64,000 nt of DNA from Streptomyces pactum (GTDB lineage: Bacteria > Actinomycetota > Actinomycetes > Streptomycetales > Streptomycetaceae). The stretch covers positions 1,426,001 to 1,490,000 of the forward strand of contig NZ_CP019724.1 of assembly GCF_002005225.1 (NCBI RefSeq), written 5' to 3'. This document shows, piece after piece, positions 27,570-36,100 of the stretch; the stretch's first letter is position 1, and every line of letters begins with the position of its first letter. Made by a program: the position numbers and the translations under genes. The notes under the pieces are model-generated. The model was not told where the DNA came from. It saw nothing but the letters and a program-made list of their open reading frames with translations, and made no database searches.

Positions 27570-28418
27570 TCACTCCCCGCCGCGCAGGATGGAGTTGCCC
27601 TCGTGCGTGGCGTCGGCCGAGGTCACGTCGAGGACCAGCCGCCCGCTGAGCCCGTAGAAGGCGACGGGGTTGCGCCACAGCACCCGGTCCACGTCGTCCT
27701 CGGTGAAACCCTCGGCGAGCATCAGGTCGCCGACCTTGCGGGTCTTGAGCGGGTCGCTCCTGCCCCAGTCGGCGGCGGAGTTCACCAGGACCTGTTCCGG
27801 GCCGTACTCGCTCAGGAGGGCGACCATCCGGGCCTCGTCCATCTTGGTGTCCGGATAGACGGAGAAACCGAGCCAGGCGCCGCTGTCCTTGGCCTCCTTG
27901 ACGGTGGTCTCGTTGAGGTGGTCGACCAGCACCCGGTCGGTGGGCAGCGCGGATTCGCGCACGACGTCCAGGGTGCGCCGCAGGCCGGCGAGCTTGTCCC
28001 GGTGCGGGGTGTGCACGAGGGCGGGCAGACCGTGGTCGGCGGCGAGCTGGAGCTGGGTGGCCAGGGCGGTGTCCTCGGCCGGGGTCATCGAGTCGTAGCC
28101 GATCTCACCGACGGCCACGACGCGGTCCTTGACGAGGTAGCGGGGCAGTTCGTCGAGGACGGGGAGGCACCGGGGGTCGTTCGCCTCCTTGGGGTTGAGG
28201 GCGATGGTGCAGTGGTGGGCGATGCCGTACTGGGCCGCGCGGAAGGGCTCCCAGCCGAGCAGGGCGTCGAAGTAGTCCCGGAAGGAGGCGGGCGACGTGC
28301 GGGGCTGGCCGAGCCAGAACGAGGGCTCGACGACGGCGCGGACACCCGCGGCGTGCATCGCCTCGTAGTCGTCGGTGGTGCGGGAGGTCATGTGGATGTG
28401 GGGGTCGAAGATGCGCAT
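27570..28418 (-). CDS. TatD-family metal hydrolase (EboB-like)
   Basis: A 282-residue amidohydrolase-fold protein. FDPHIHM near the N-terminus gives the first metal pair; GEIGYD, LVHTPHRDK, VDHLNE and VNSAADWGRSDP supply the remaining conserved positions. ATG 28418 overlaps the eboA stop by one base as ATGA. TatD homologues are metal-dependent nucleases or hydrolases, and a TatD-type protein (EboB) is a standard member of ebo clusters. The substrate is unknown. Confidence 0.8.
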   Translation of the reverse strand: MRIFDPHIHMTSRTTDDYEAMHAAGVRAVVEPSFWLGQPRTSPASFRDYFDALLGWEPFRAAQYGIAHHCTIALNPKEANDPRCLPVLDELPRYLVKDRVVAVGEIGYDSMTPAEDTALATQLQLAADHGLPALVHTPHRDKLAGLRRTLDVVRESALPTDRVLVDHLNETTVKEAKDSGAWLGFSVYPDTKMDEARMVALLSEYGPEQVLVNSAADWGRSDPLKTRKVGDLMLAEGFTEDDVDRVLWRNPVAFYGLSGRLVLDVTSADATHEGNSILRGGE

Positions 28419-29158
28419 CAGGACTCCTTGCCGTGGGGGCCGGCCGTGCCGTGCGAGGAGTGCGCGGGCTCGGTCAGGGCCAGGACGCGGTGCAGGTCTT
28501 CGGGGACCGGGCGGCCCGCGGCGGTGCGTTCGGCGGCGTAGTCGGCGAGCATGCGGGCGAGTTCCGCGTCGCCGCCCGCCCGGCGGTCGAGGTCCGCCAC
28601 GCGGTCGACGGGGACGCCGGTGAACAGGCACTTCAGTACGGCGTGCCGCCACTGGTGCGGATCCAGGTGCCGGGCGGCGTACGGGCCGAGGGCGGCGGCC
28701 ACCAACCTGGTGTCGTTGGTGCGCAGGGCGTCCTCGACGAGCGGGAGGGCGTCGGGGCCGGGCACGAGGTGGGGCAGGGCGTACAGGACGGCGCGGCGTT
28801 CGTCGGCGGTGCCCTGGAAGTAGACCCGGGTCAGCGCGTCCGTGTCGGCGCGGGCCGCGTGCAGGACGAGGACGCGAGCGGCGTCGGCGTGGGCGGGGCC
28901 GCAGCGGCGGCCCGCCTCGGCGAGGCGCAGCTCCCAGACGGAGATGGGCCCGTGGCCGCCGGGGTGGGCGGCCGCCTCGTCCAGGGCCTGGTCCAGCCAG
29001 GCCCGGGCGGCTCCGCCGAGCTCGGCGGTGAGAGCGGCGCGCAGGTCGGCCGGCGGGACGTGGGCGGGGGTGGTGCCCTGGGGGTCCTGCCCGGCGGCCG
29101 TGCCGTCCACGCCCTGGGTGGCGGGGGTGGTGACGTGGGTGGCGGGTGGCTGCTTCAT
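28418..29158 (-). CDS. eboA: EboA domain-containing protein
   Basis: A 246-residue mostly helical protein. After a Thr/Gly/Pro-rich, probably disordered first 35 residues, it shows the EboA pattern: ARAWLDQALDEAA, WELRLAEAGRRCG, YFQGTADERRAVLYALPHL, DALRTNDTRLVAAALGPYAA and WRHAVLKCLFTGVPVDRV, the last being the most conserved block. No catalytic motif is visible. Located between the isomerase and the TatD-like gene. EboA is a diagnostic gene of the ebo cluster, so its presence makes the operon assignment firm. Confidence 0.82.
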   Translation of the reverse strand: MKQPPATHVTTPATQGVDGTAAGQDPQGTTPAHVPPADLRAALTAELGGAARAWLDQALDEAAAHPGGHGPISVWELRLAEAGRRCGPAHADAARVLVLHAARADTDALTRVYFQGTADERRAVLYALPHLVPGPDALPLVEDALRTNDTRLVAAALGPYAARHLDPHQWRHAVLKCLFTGVPVDRVADLDRRAGGDAELARMLADYAAERTAAGRPVPEDLHRVLALTEPAHSSHGTAGPHGKES

Positions 29159-29172
29159 GGGTGTGGCTCCCT

Positions 29173-30687
29173 TCAGCGGGTGGCGGAGGGCTCGCCCGAG
29201 CGGTTCGTGCGGGGGGACGCGGCCGCTGCCGCGGCCCTGCGGAGGAAGGGCAGGGAGCGTTCGGCGAAGTGTGGGCCCGCGTGGGAGTGGCGCGGCAGTT
29301 CGACGACGGTCAGGCCCTGGTAGCCGGTGGCGGCGAGGGCCTCGAGAACGGGCGGGAAGTCGATCTCGCCGTCACCGAAGGGGAGGTGTTCGTGGACGCC
29401 GCGGCGCATGTCCTCGATCTGTACGTGGCGCAGCCAGGGGGCGGCGGCGCGCACGCAGTCGGCGGGAGGGAGGGGTTCGAGGCACTGGCAGTGGCCGATG
29501 TCCAGGGTGAGGCCGAGGTGCTCCCGGTCGCCGAGGGTGCGGCGCAGTCGGTGGAAGTCGGCGAGGGTGGCGAGGAGGTGGCCCGGTTCGGGTTCGACGG
29601 CCAAGGGGACGCCCTCGCCGGCGGCGACGTCCAGGACTGGGGCGAGGGACTCGGCCAGCCGCTGCCACGCCGTGTCCTCGTCCGTCCCGGCCGGGGTGAT
29701 CCCGCTGAAGCAGTGCACCGCGTGGGCCCCGAGGTCGGCGGCGACCCGGACGGCGCGGACCAGGAGATCGGCGCGGCGGGCTCGGTCGTCCGGGTCCGGG
29801 TCGAGGAGGGAGGGTCCGTGCTTGCGGCGCGGGTCCAGCACATAGCGGGCGCCCGTCTCCACGGTGACGCCCAGGCCGAGCGCGTCCAGCCGGTGTGCGA
29901 CCCGGCGGGTGCGGGCGGCCAGGTCGTCGGCGAGCGGGTCGAGGTGCATGTGGTCGAGGGTGAGACCGACGCCGTCGTAGCCGAGGTCGGCGAGGAGGGC
30001 GAGGGCGTCGTCGAGACGGAGGTCGGCGAGGCCGTTGGTGCCGTAGCCGAAGCGGAGAGGGGACGGGGGGACACCGCCCGGGACCCTCCGCGAGCCCGCG
30101 GACGCGGAGGCGGCCATGGGCGGGGCCCCGGAGGCAGGCGTCGAGGCAGCCGCGGACGCGGCGGCGGAGACCGAGGCTCCCGCGGACGTGGAAGCCCGCT
30201 CGACCGCGAGGGTCGCGGCGGACGCGGCTATGGACGTGGACGCGGAGTCAGGGACAGACCGGGAGGCGGATACTGGCGCGGCCGTGGACGCGGAGGCGGA
30301 CACGGACTCGGAGGCGGGGACTGGCGCGGCCGTGGACGCCGACGCGGGGACGGACACGGACTCGGACGCGGAGGCGGGGACAGGCCCGGCCGTGGACGCC
30401 GACGCGGGGACGGACGCGGAGGCAGGCGGGGCCATGGACGCTGTGGCGGAGGCGGGGACAGACACGGACGCGGACTCGGAGGCGGGGACAGGCCCGGCCG
30501 TGGACGCCGACGCGGGGACGGACACGGACTCGGACGCGGAGGCGGGCGGGGCCATGGACGCTGTGGCGGAGGCGGGGACAGACACGGACGCGGACTCGGA
30601 GGCGGGGACTGGCGCGGCCGTGGACGCCGGCGTGGAGGTCGGCGTGGAGGTGGTCGCGTTCGGCCCCCGGTGGGGGTTCCGGCTCAT
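29173..30687 (-). CDS. Sugar phosphate isomerase/epimerase with repeat-rich N-terminal extension
   Basis: A 504-residue protein in two parts. Residues about 1-210 are almost only Ala, Ser, Pro and Val in repeated ASESASVSVPAS-type units, probably disordered. Residues about 215-500 are a xylose-isomerase-like TIM barrel of normal length (RFGYGTNGLADLRLDDALAL, VEPEPGHLL, LTLDIGHCQ, HVQIEDMRRGVHEHLPFG, metal-binding E, D, H). The start at 30687 overlaps the UbiA-type gene stop as ATGA, so the extension seems to be really translated unless an internal start is used. The reaction is unknown. The extension is absent from ordinary family members and arises from DNA repeat growth. Confidence 0.78.
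   Translation of the reverse strand: MSRNPHRGPNATTSTPTSTPASTAAPVPASESASVSVPASATASMAPPASASESVSVPASASTAGPVPASESASVSVPASATASMAPPASASVPASASTAGPVPASASESVSVPASASTAAPVPASESVSASASTAAPVSASRSVPDSASTSIAASAATLAVERASTSAGASVSAAASAAASTPASGAPPMAASASAGSRRVPGGVPPSPLRFGYGTNGLADLRLDDALALLADLGYDGVGLTLDHMHLDPLADDLAARTRRVAHRLDALGLGVTVETGARYVLDPRRKHGPSLLDPDPDDRARRADLLVRAVRVAADLGAHAVHCFSGITPAGTDEDTAWQRLAESLAPVLDVAAGEGVPLAVEPEPGHLLATLADFHRLRRTLGDREHLGLTLDIGHCQCLEPLPPADCVRAAAPWLRHVQIEDMRRGVHEHLPFGDGEIDFPPVLEALAATGYQGLTVVELPRHSHAGPHFAERSLPFLRRAAAAAASPRTNRSGEPSATR
30281..30640. repeat. Coding minisatellite with 12-bp quantum
   Basis: The word GCCGTGGACGC recurs at 30281, 30329, 30389, 30497 and 30617, spacings of 48, 60, 108 and 120 bases, all multiples of 12. 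The 60-base blocks 30421-30480 and 30541-30600 differ at one base. The basic unit is a GANGCG-like hexamer. Growth in 12-base steps keeps the reading frame of the isomerase extension. Confidence 0.9.
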
Positions 30688-31763
30688 GTGATGCTCACCT
30701 TCCTCATGCCGGCCCGCCTCGCGAACATCCGGCCGGCCGGGGCCAGGGCCGCGGCCACGAGGGCCGTGGCCACCGCGCCGGAACGGGCGGCGAGCGCGGC
30801 CTGGAGCGGGATCGTGGCCCGGATGCCGCCGCCGACGGCGCGTTGGGTGAGCGGCGGTGAGGGGTTGAGCGTGGCGTGGAAGTAGGGGCGGGCGGCCGTG
30901 GCGGCGTACGCGGCGGTCAGGGCGGTGACCAGGGCGCCACCGGTGTCCCAGGACCGGCCCTCGGCGGGGGTGGAGCCCGGCAGGCCGGGGGCGGCTGCTG
31001 CCCGCCGGCCTGCCGGGGGTCGGGTGCGGCGGTGGGTGACCAGCCGGGCCAGTACCCCCGTCGTCGCGAGGGCCGCCAGCGGGGCCAGCGTCGAGCCGCC
31101 GGTGGTCTCCTTGCGGGAGACGGCCGTGACCGCGAGGGTGTGGCTGCCGAGCAGCGCGGCGGAGGGCAGCGCGGCGCGGGTGCCGCCGCCGGTGGCGGCC
31201 GCGCCCAGGAGCAGGTCAAGTCCGCGGGCGGCGGCCATGGCCACCGGCCCGGCGGGTGTGTGCTTCAGCGCCAGGTCGTAGGCCCAGACGGTCGCCGCCA
31301 GCGGCGCGGCCACCGCGAGGGCGGGCCGGCCGGCACGGGCGGCGAGCAGCAGACCGGCGCCGGTGAGGCCACAGGCCGCGGTGAGGGCGGCGGCCGGTCG
31401 GACGCGGCCGGACGGCAGTGGGCGGTGCGGGCGCTCCACGGCGTCCTCGGCGCGGTCCGCCCAGTCGTTCAGGGCCATGCCGGCCTCGTACAGGCACAGG
31501 GAGGAGCCGATGGCGAGCAGCGTGCGGGGCCCGGGACGCGCGCCGGCCGCCGCCGCGCCGGCCAGGGCGTCACCGGGGACGGTGAACAACGCGGGCAGGC
31601 GCAGCAGTTCGGCCCAGGCACCGGCGTGGCCGGAGCGGGGACGGTGGGCGTGGGGCGCGGCGCCGCGGGAGGGCGGGGCGATGCCTCCCGGCGCGGGGGC
31701 GTCCGCCGCCGGCGACCCGGCCGGCGCGGGCGTGCCCCGCGTCGTGGCGACCGTGCGGCTCAC
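30684..31763 (-). CDS. UbiA-type prenyltransferase (EboC-like)
   Basis: A 359-residue membrane protein of the UbiA superfamily. GTG 31763 overlaps the upstream stop as GTGA. The first Asp-rich motif is NDWADRAEDAVERPHRPLPSG; the second is weaker (YDLALKHTPAGPVAMAAARGLD). Seven to nine hydrophobic segments follow. The first 50 residues are Pro/Ala-rich. UbiA enzymes transfer an isoprenyl group to an acceptor in the membrane; EboC of the ebo cluster belongs to this family. Coupling to the inositol-3-phosphate synthase suggests that the acceptor is a cyclitol, but that is inference. Confidence 0.8.
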   Translation of the reverse strand: MSRTVATTRGTPAPAGSPAADAPAPGGIAPPSRGAAPHAHRPRSGHAGAWAELLRLPALFTVPGDALAGAAAAGARPGPRTLLAIGSSLCLYEAGMALNDWADRAEDAVERPHRPLPSGRVRPAAALTAACGLTGAGLLLAARAGRPALAVAAPLAATVWAYDLALKHTPAGPVAMAAARGLDLLLGAAATGGGTRAALPSAALLGSHTLAVTAVSRKETTGGSTLAPLAALATTGVLARLVTHRRTRPPAGRRAAAAPGLPGSTPAEGRSWDTGGALVTALTAAYAATAARPYFHATLNPSPPLTQRAVGGGIRATIPLQAALAARSGAVATALVAAALAPAGRMFARRAGMRKVSIT

Positions 31764-32911
31764 CGCTGCGCCCCGCGACCGTCGGCGCCGTCCCGCAACC
31801 GCTCGGCGAAACGCAACAGCTCCGCGTACTGTCCGGCCAGTGACGACGGGCCGTCCCCGACCGGGTCCTTGAAGTAGAAGCCCAGTTCGCTCAGCGGGCC
31901 GGACAGGCCCCGCTCCTGGGCGCGGGCGGCCAGCCGGGCCAGGTCGAGGACGAGCGGCGCGGCGAGCGCGGAGTCGCAGCCCTGCCAGGTGGTCTGCAGG
32001 AACATCCGGGCGCCGAGGAAGCCGTCGAAGGCGATGTGGTCCCAGGCCGTCTTCCAGTCGCCGAGCGCGGGCACGTCGTCGATGTGGACCTCGCCCTCGA
32101 CGGGCGCGCCGAGGGTGTCGGCGAGGACGCGTTCCTTGCCGGCGTTCTTGGCGGCGGCGGCCGCGGGGTCGGCGAGGGCAGCGCCGTCGCCGCCGCCGAG
32201 GAGGTTGGTGCCGGACCAGGCGCGTACGGTGAGCGCGCGCTGCGCGAACATCGGGCCCAGCACCGAGCGCAACAGGGTCTGGCCGGTCTTGCCGTCCCGG
32301 CCCGCGTACGGGAGGCCGGCCGCGGCCGCCCGGGCGGCCAGCTCGGGGTGGTGCAGGCCGGTCGACGGGGTGAAGTTGACGTACGGACAGCCGGCGCGCA
32401 GTGCCGCGGCCGCGTACAGCGAGCTGGCCGGCAGGGTGCGGCCGGTGGGGGCGGGCTCGGTGGAGGCCACGTTCACCACTACCGCCCGGTCTGCCCCCGA
32501 GCGTCGTACGAAGTCGGTGATGTCCGCGGCGAAGGCGGCGATCAGTTCGTCCTCGTCGCGCGTGTCGCCGGGCAGGGGGCCGCCGGGGCGGATCTCGCGG
32601 TCGGCGGCGGCCAGTTCGGCGCCCACGGCCGAGGGCAGTCCGGGCGGCAGCACGCCCCCGTCGGCCAGGGCCTCCGCCCGCTTGGGCAGAGGGCAGTCCA
32701 CGGTGTCGTGGCCGCCGAAGACGAGGGACGACAGGGCGGGCAGCCCGGTGTCGGCGAAGTCGGGGGTTTCGGTGACCATGCCGGTCGGCGGGTGCAGTCC
32801 CGCGGTCACGGCGGCGCAGCCCGCCACCACCGTGGTGGCGACGGAGCCACGGGCTCCGATCAGCCAGACACCGGTGCGGGAGCCATGGGAACCAGAGGGG
32901 GACGCGGACAT
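31760..32911 (-). CDS. Inositol-3-phosphate synthase family protein
   Basis: A 383-residue NAD-dependent cyclase. ATG 32911 follows AAGGAGG; the longer frame upstream lacks family sequence. Motifs: the Rossmann loop GVWLIGARGSVATTVV, NVASTEPAP, YVNFTPSTG, GRDGKTGQTLLRSVL with the catalytic Lys, NLLGGGDG and FYFKDPVGDG. The enzyme makes 1L-myo-inositol 3-phosphate or a related cyclitol phosphate from a hexose 6-phosphate. It is the first gene of the ebo-like operon and occupies the functional place of EboD, which in cyanobacteria is an unrelated sugar-phosphate cyclase of the dehydroquinate-synthase family. It is shorter than eukaryotic synthases but fits the bacterial type. Confidence 0.83.
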   Translation of the reverse strand: MSASPSGSHGSRTGVWLIGARGSVATTVVAGCAAVTAGLHPPTGMVTETPDFADTGLPALSSLVFGGHDTVDCPLPKRAEALADGGVLPPGLPSAVGAELAAADREIRPGGPLPGDTRDEDELIAAFAADITDFVRRSGADRAVVVNVASTEPAPTGRTLPASSLYAAAALRAGCPYVNFTPSTGLHHPELAARAAAAGLPYAGRDGKTGQTLLRSVLGPMFAQRALTVRAWSGTNLLGGGDGAALADPAAAAAKNAGKERVLADTLGAPVEGEVHIDDVPALGDWKTAWDHIAFDGFLGARMFLQTTWQGCDSALAAPLVLDLARLAARAQERGLSGPLSELGFYFKDPVGDGPSSLAGQYAELLRFAERLRDGADGRGAQR

Positions 32912-32933
32912 GGGCAGCCTCCTTGTCGAGCGC

Positions 32934-32997
32934 GTCGAACACACACAAGCGCCAGTACTCTCAAGCGGTCGAACAGACACAAGCGGTCGCACACACG
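32934..32997. repeat. Direct repeats upstream of the ebo-like operon
   Basis: An 18-base word, GTCGAACACACACAAGCG, occurs at 32934-32951 and again with one change at 32968-32985 (34 bases apart), and a shorter copy GTCGCACACACG starts at 32986. They lie just upstream of the first gene of the operon, in relatively AT-rich DNA, and could be regulator sites. Confidence 0.6.
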
Positions 32998-33072
32998 CCG
33001 GCCCTCACACTCGGACGCGATCGCGCACATGGGCGATCGCGCACGCGCAAGCCGACGTGCACCCCCCGGGGA

Positions 33073-33108
33073 GCGGCGGGCGGAGGTCCGGCGTCCTCCG
33101 CCCGCCGC
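33073..33108 (-). terminator. Terminator of the multidomain sugar protein gene
   Basis: GCGGCGGGCGGAGG (33073-33086) and CCTCCGCCCGCCGC (33095-33108) make a 14-bp stem with an 8-base loop, 5 bases after the stop at 33113. Confidence 0.75.
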
Positions 33109-33112
33109 CGTT

Positions 33113-36100
33113 CTAGTGGCCCTTGGCGGGCAGTTCCTTCAACTGGATGTCGCGGAAGGAGACCTGGTCGTCGGCGCCGTGGTTCTGCAGGCCGATGTAG
33201 CCGTCGGTCAGGCTCCGCTCGGGGTCCTTGTTGGTGAAGTCGTTGATCTTGACTCCGTTGAGGAACACCTGGAGGCGTTCGCCCCGGACCTTGATCTCGT
33301 AGGAGTTCCACTGGCCGGGCGGCCGCAGGACCTGGTCACGGGCCTTGATGTTCGCCGACTTGAACGAGTAGACGGAGCCCGTGGTGCGGTCGGGCGCGTC
33401 CGTGGCGTCGATCTGGATCTCGTAGCCCTTGTTCACCGCGGACCAGGGGTCGTCGGAGGCCGGGAAGCCCACGAAGATCCCGGAGTTGTCGTCGCCCCGC
33501 ATCTTCCAGTCGAGCTTGAGGGAGTACGACTCCAGCTCCTTGGCCTGGTACCAGAGCAGGCCCATGCCGCCCTCGGACACCATGGTGCCGTCCTTGACGA
33601 CGAACTTGCCGGGGCCGGCCTGCTTCCAGCCGTCCAGGGTCTGGCCGTTGAAGATGTCCCGGTAGCCCTTGCTCGGCTTGCAGTCCGCCTTCACCTGGCC
33701 GGTGGCGTACCGCATGCCGCCGAGCAGGTGGCTGCGGAAGGCCTCGTCGGCGTACGACTCCTTGGTGTGGCCGCCGCCGGTGTAGAAGGAGCGGCCGCCG
33801 CCGTAGCTCTGGCACCAGGCGATCGGGTGGTCGCCCTTCATGGTGCCGCCCTCGTAGGTGGTCTCGTCGAGGGTGGCGAGGACCTTGGCCTGCTCACGCG
33901 GGTTGGTGCGGTAGTTGTACCACTCGTCGGTGCGCTCCCAGGTGTCGCCCAGGTGCGCGGTGGACGGGTGGTCGTGGTCGTGGACACGCACGGTGGCCTT
34001 CTGGATGGCCGGGTGCGAGTCGAAGTAGGCGCCGACGAGGCCGCCGTAGAACTCCCAGTCGTACTCGGTGTCGGCGGCGGCGTGGATGCCCATGTAGCCG
34101 CCGCCGTTCTCGACGTAGTCCTCGAACGCCTTCTGCTGGTCGGCGCCCAGGACGTCGCCGGTGGTGGACAGGAAGGCCACCGCGTCGTACTTGGCGAGGT
34201 TGGCCGTGGTGAACTGCCCGGCTTCCTCGGTCGCGGTGACCGAGATGCCGGCCGGGGCACCCAGCTCCTTCAGGGCGGCGATGCCCTGCGGGATGGAGTC
34301 GTGGCGGAAGCCGGCCGTCTTGGAGAAGACCAGGACCTTCTTGCCCTTCTTGAACGGCTCCTTGGAGAATTCGAAGTCGTCCACGTCGTACAGGGCGCCG
34401 TCGCCGCCCCGGAAGACCAGGTAGATCTCCGTGGTGCGCTTGGGCAGCGAGCGCAGCGGCACGTCGACGTTCTGGAACGTCTCCCAGCTCCCGGTCGGCG
34501 GAATGTACGCCGAGCCGTGCAGCTTGCCGGTGGGTGAGCCGGTGCGCAGCTCGAGGAAGCCGCCGGCGCCGCCGGAGGAGGCCCGGACGGTCAGCTTCTT
34601 CTGCCCGTCGAACTTGTAGGGGCTGAAGGAGATCCAGTCACCGTCGTGGATGTCGCCGACGGTCTTGCCGCCGTTGGCGCCGGTCTTGTCGATCGCCGCC
34701 ACGCCGGACTGGGTGGTGAAGTGCTCGGCCTGGCGGTGCAGCGGCTGGATGACGGTGCGCGCGGTGCCGGTCAGGGCCTCCTGGCCGTTCGCCCCGCCGT
34801 CGGTGTAGCTGGCGCCGACCACGCCGTAGATGTCGGCGTTGGGGTCGTGACCGCCGTCGCCCGGGGGCGGGGTGAGGGTGCCCTCACAGCCCATCTCGCT
34901 GGTCAGCTCGTGGGCGTGGGAGTCGTGGCCGAGGCTGTAGGCGACCTTGACCCTGGAGCAGTCGACGGTCTCCTCGGGGTCGGTGACCTTCACCTTGAAG
35001 GGAACGGGCTCGCCGAAGGCGGCGAGGCTGCCGTTGCCCGGGATCTCGATCTTCACCTTGGGCTCGGTGTTGCCCACCACGATCCGGACACTGGCGTTGC
35101 CGGTGTTGCCCTCGGGGTCCTTCGCGGTGAAGGTCGCGGTGTAGGTGCCGACCTTCTTGTACTTGTGGGTCGGGGTGAGGCCCTCGCCCTTGGTGCCGTC
35201 GCCGAAGTCCCAGCTGTAGGTGAGGTCCGGGGAGTCGGCGTCCTTGGCGGAGGCGGTGAACTTGACCTTCAGGCCGGCCGCGCCGGACGTCTTGTTCGCG
35301 CTCACCTCGGCGATCGGCGAGAAGCCGTCCTCGGCGTTCTCGATCCGGTACAGCGCGGAGTTCTCGTCGCCCTGGAACCAGGAGACGCCGTAGTCGAGGA
35401 CGTAGAGCGCGCCGTCGGGGCCGAACTCCATGTCCATGATCTGGGTGCCGGTCCACGGGAAATCGTTGATCTTCGCGACCGTGCCGTCGGCGTTCTGCTC
35501 GATCCGCTTGATCCAGCGGCGGCCGAACTCGCCCGCGAAGAAGTCGCCGTCGTACTCCTCGGGGAACTTCACGGAGGAGTCCAGCTCGGGGTCGTAGCGG
35601 TAGACCGGGCCGGCCATCGGGGACTCCGAGCCGCTGCCGAACTCGGGCACGCTGCCGTCGTCGTACGGGATCCACGCGGCCTGCGCGGGCGGCAGGTCGA
35701 CGAGGCCCGTGTTGTGCGGCGAGGTGTTCTTCGGGGCGGCGCAGTCGAACTTGTCACCGGAGGTCTTGGTGGCGAAGTCGTAGTCGACGTAGGCGTCGTT
35801 GTCACCGGTGCAGAAGGGCCAGCCGAAGTTGGCGGGCTTGGTGACCTTGGCGAACTCGACCTGTCCCGCCGGGCCCCGGTTCGGGTCGGCGGCGCCCGCG
35901 TCGGGGCCGTAGTCGCCGACGTAGACCGTGCCGGTCTCGTCGTCGACGCTCATGCGGAACGGGTTGCGAAAGCCCATCGCGTAGATCTCGGGACGGGTCT
36001 TCTCGGTGCCCGGGGCGAAGAGGTTGCCCTCCGGAACGGTGTACGAGCCGTCCTCGGCGACCTTGATGCGCAGGATCTTGCCGCGCAGGTCGTTGGTGTT

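Noticed and set aside
30281..30640. CRISPR-like array
   Set aside because: Copies are unevenly spaced, have no unique spacers, lie inside a coding frame, and no cas gene is in the window.
30684..32948. A single 754-residue fusion of inositol phosphate synthase and prenyltransferase
   Set aside because: The long frame includes out-of-frame translation of the synthase region. The synthase is in another frame (31760-32911), and a GTGA overlap defines a separate prenyltransferase start at 31763.
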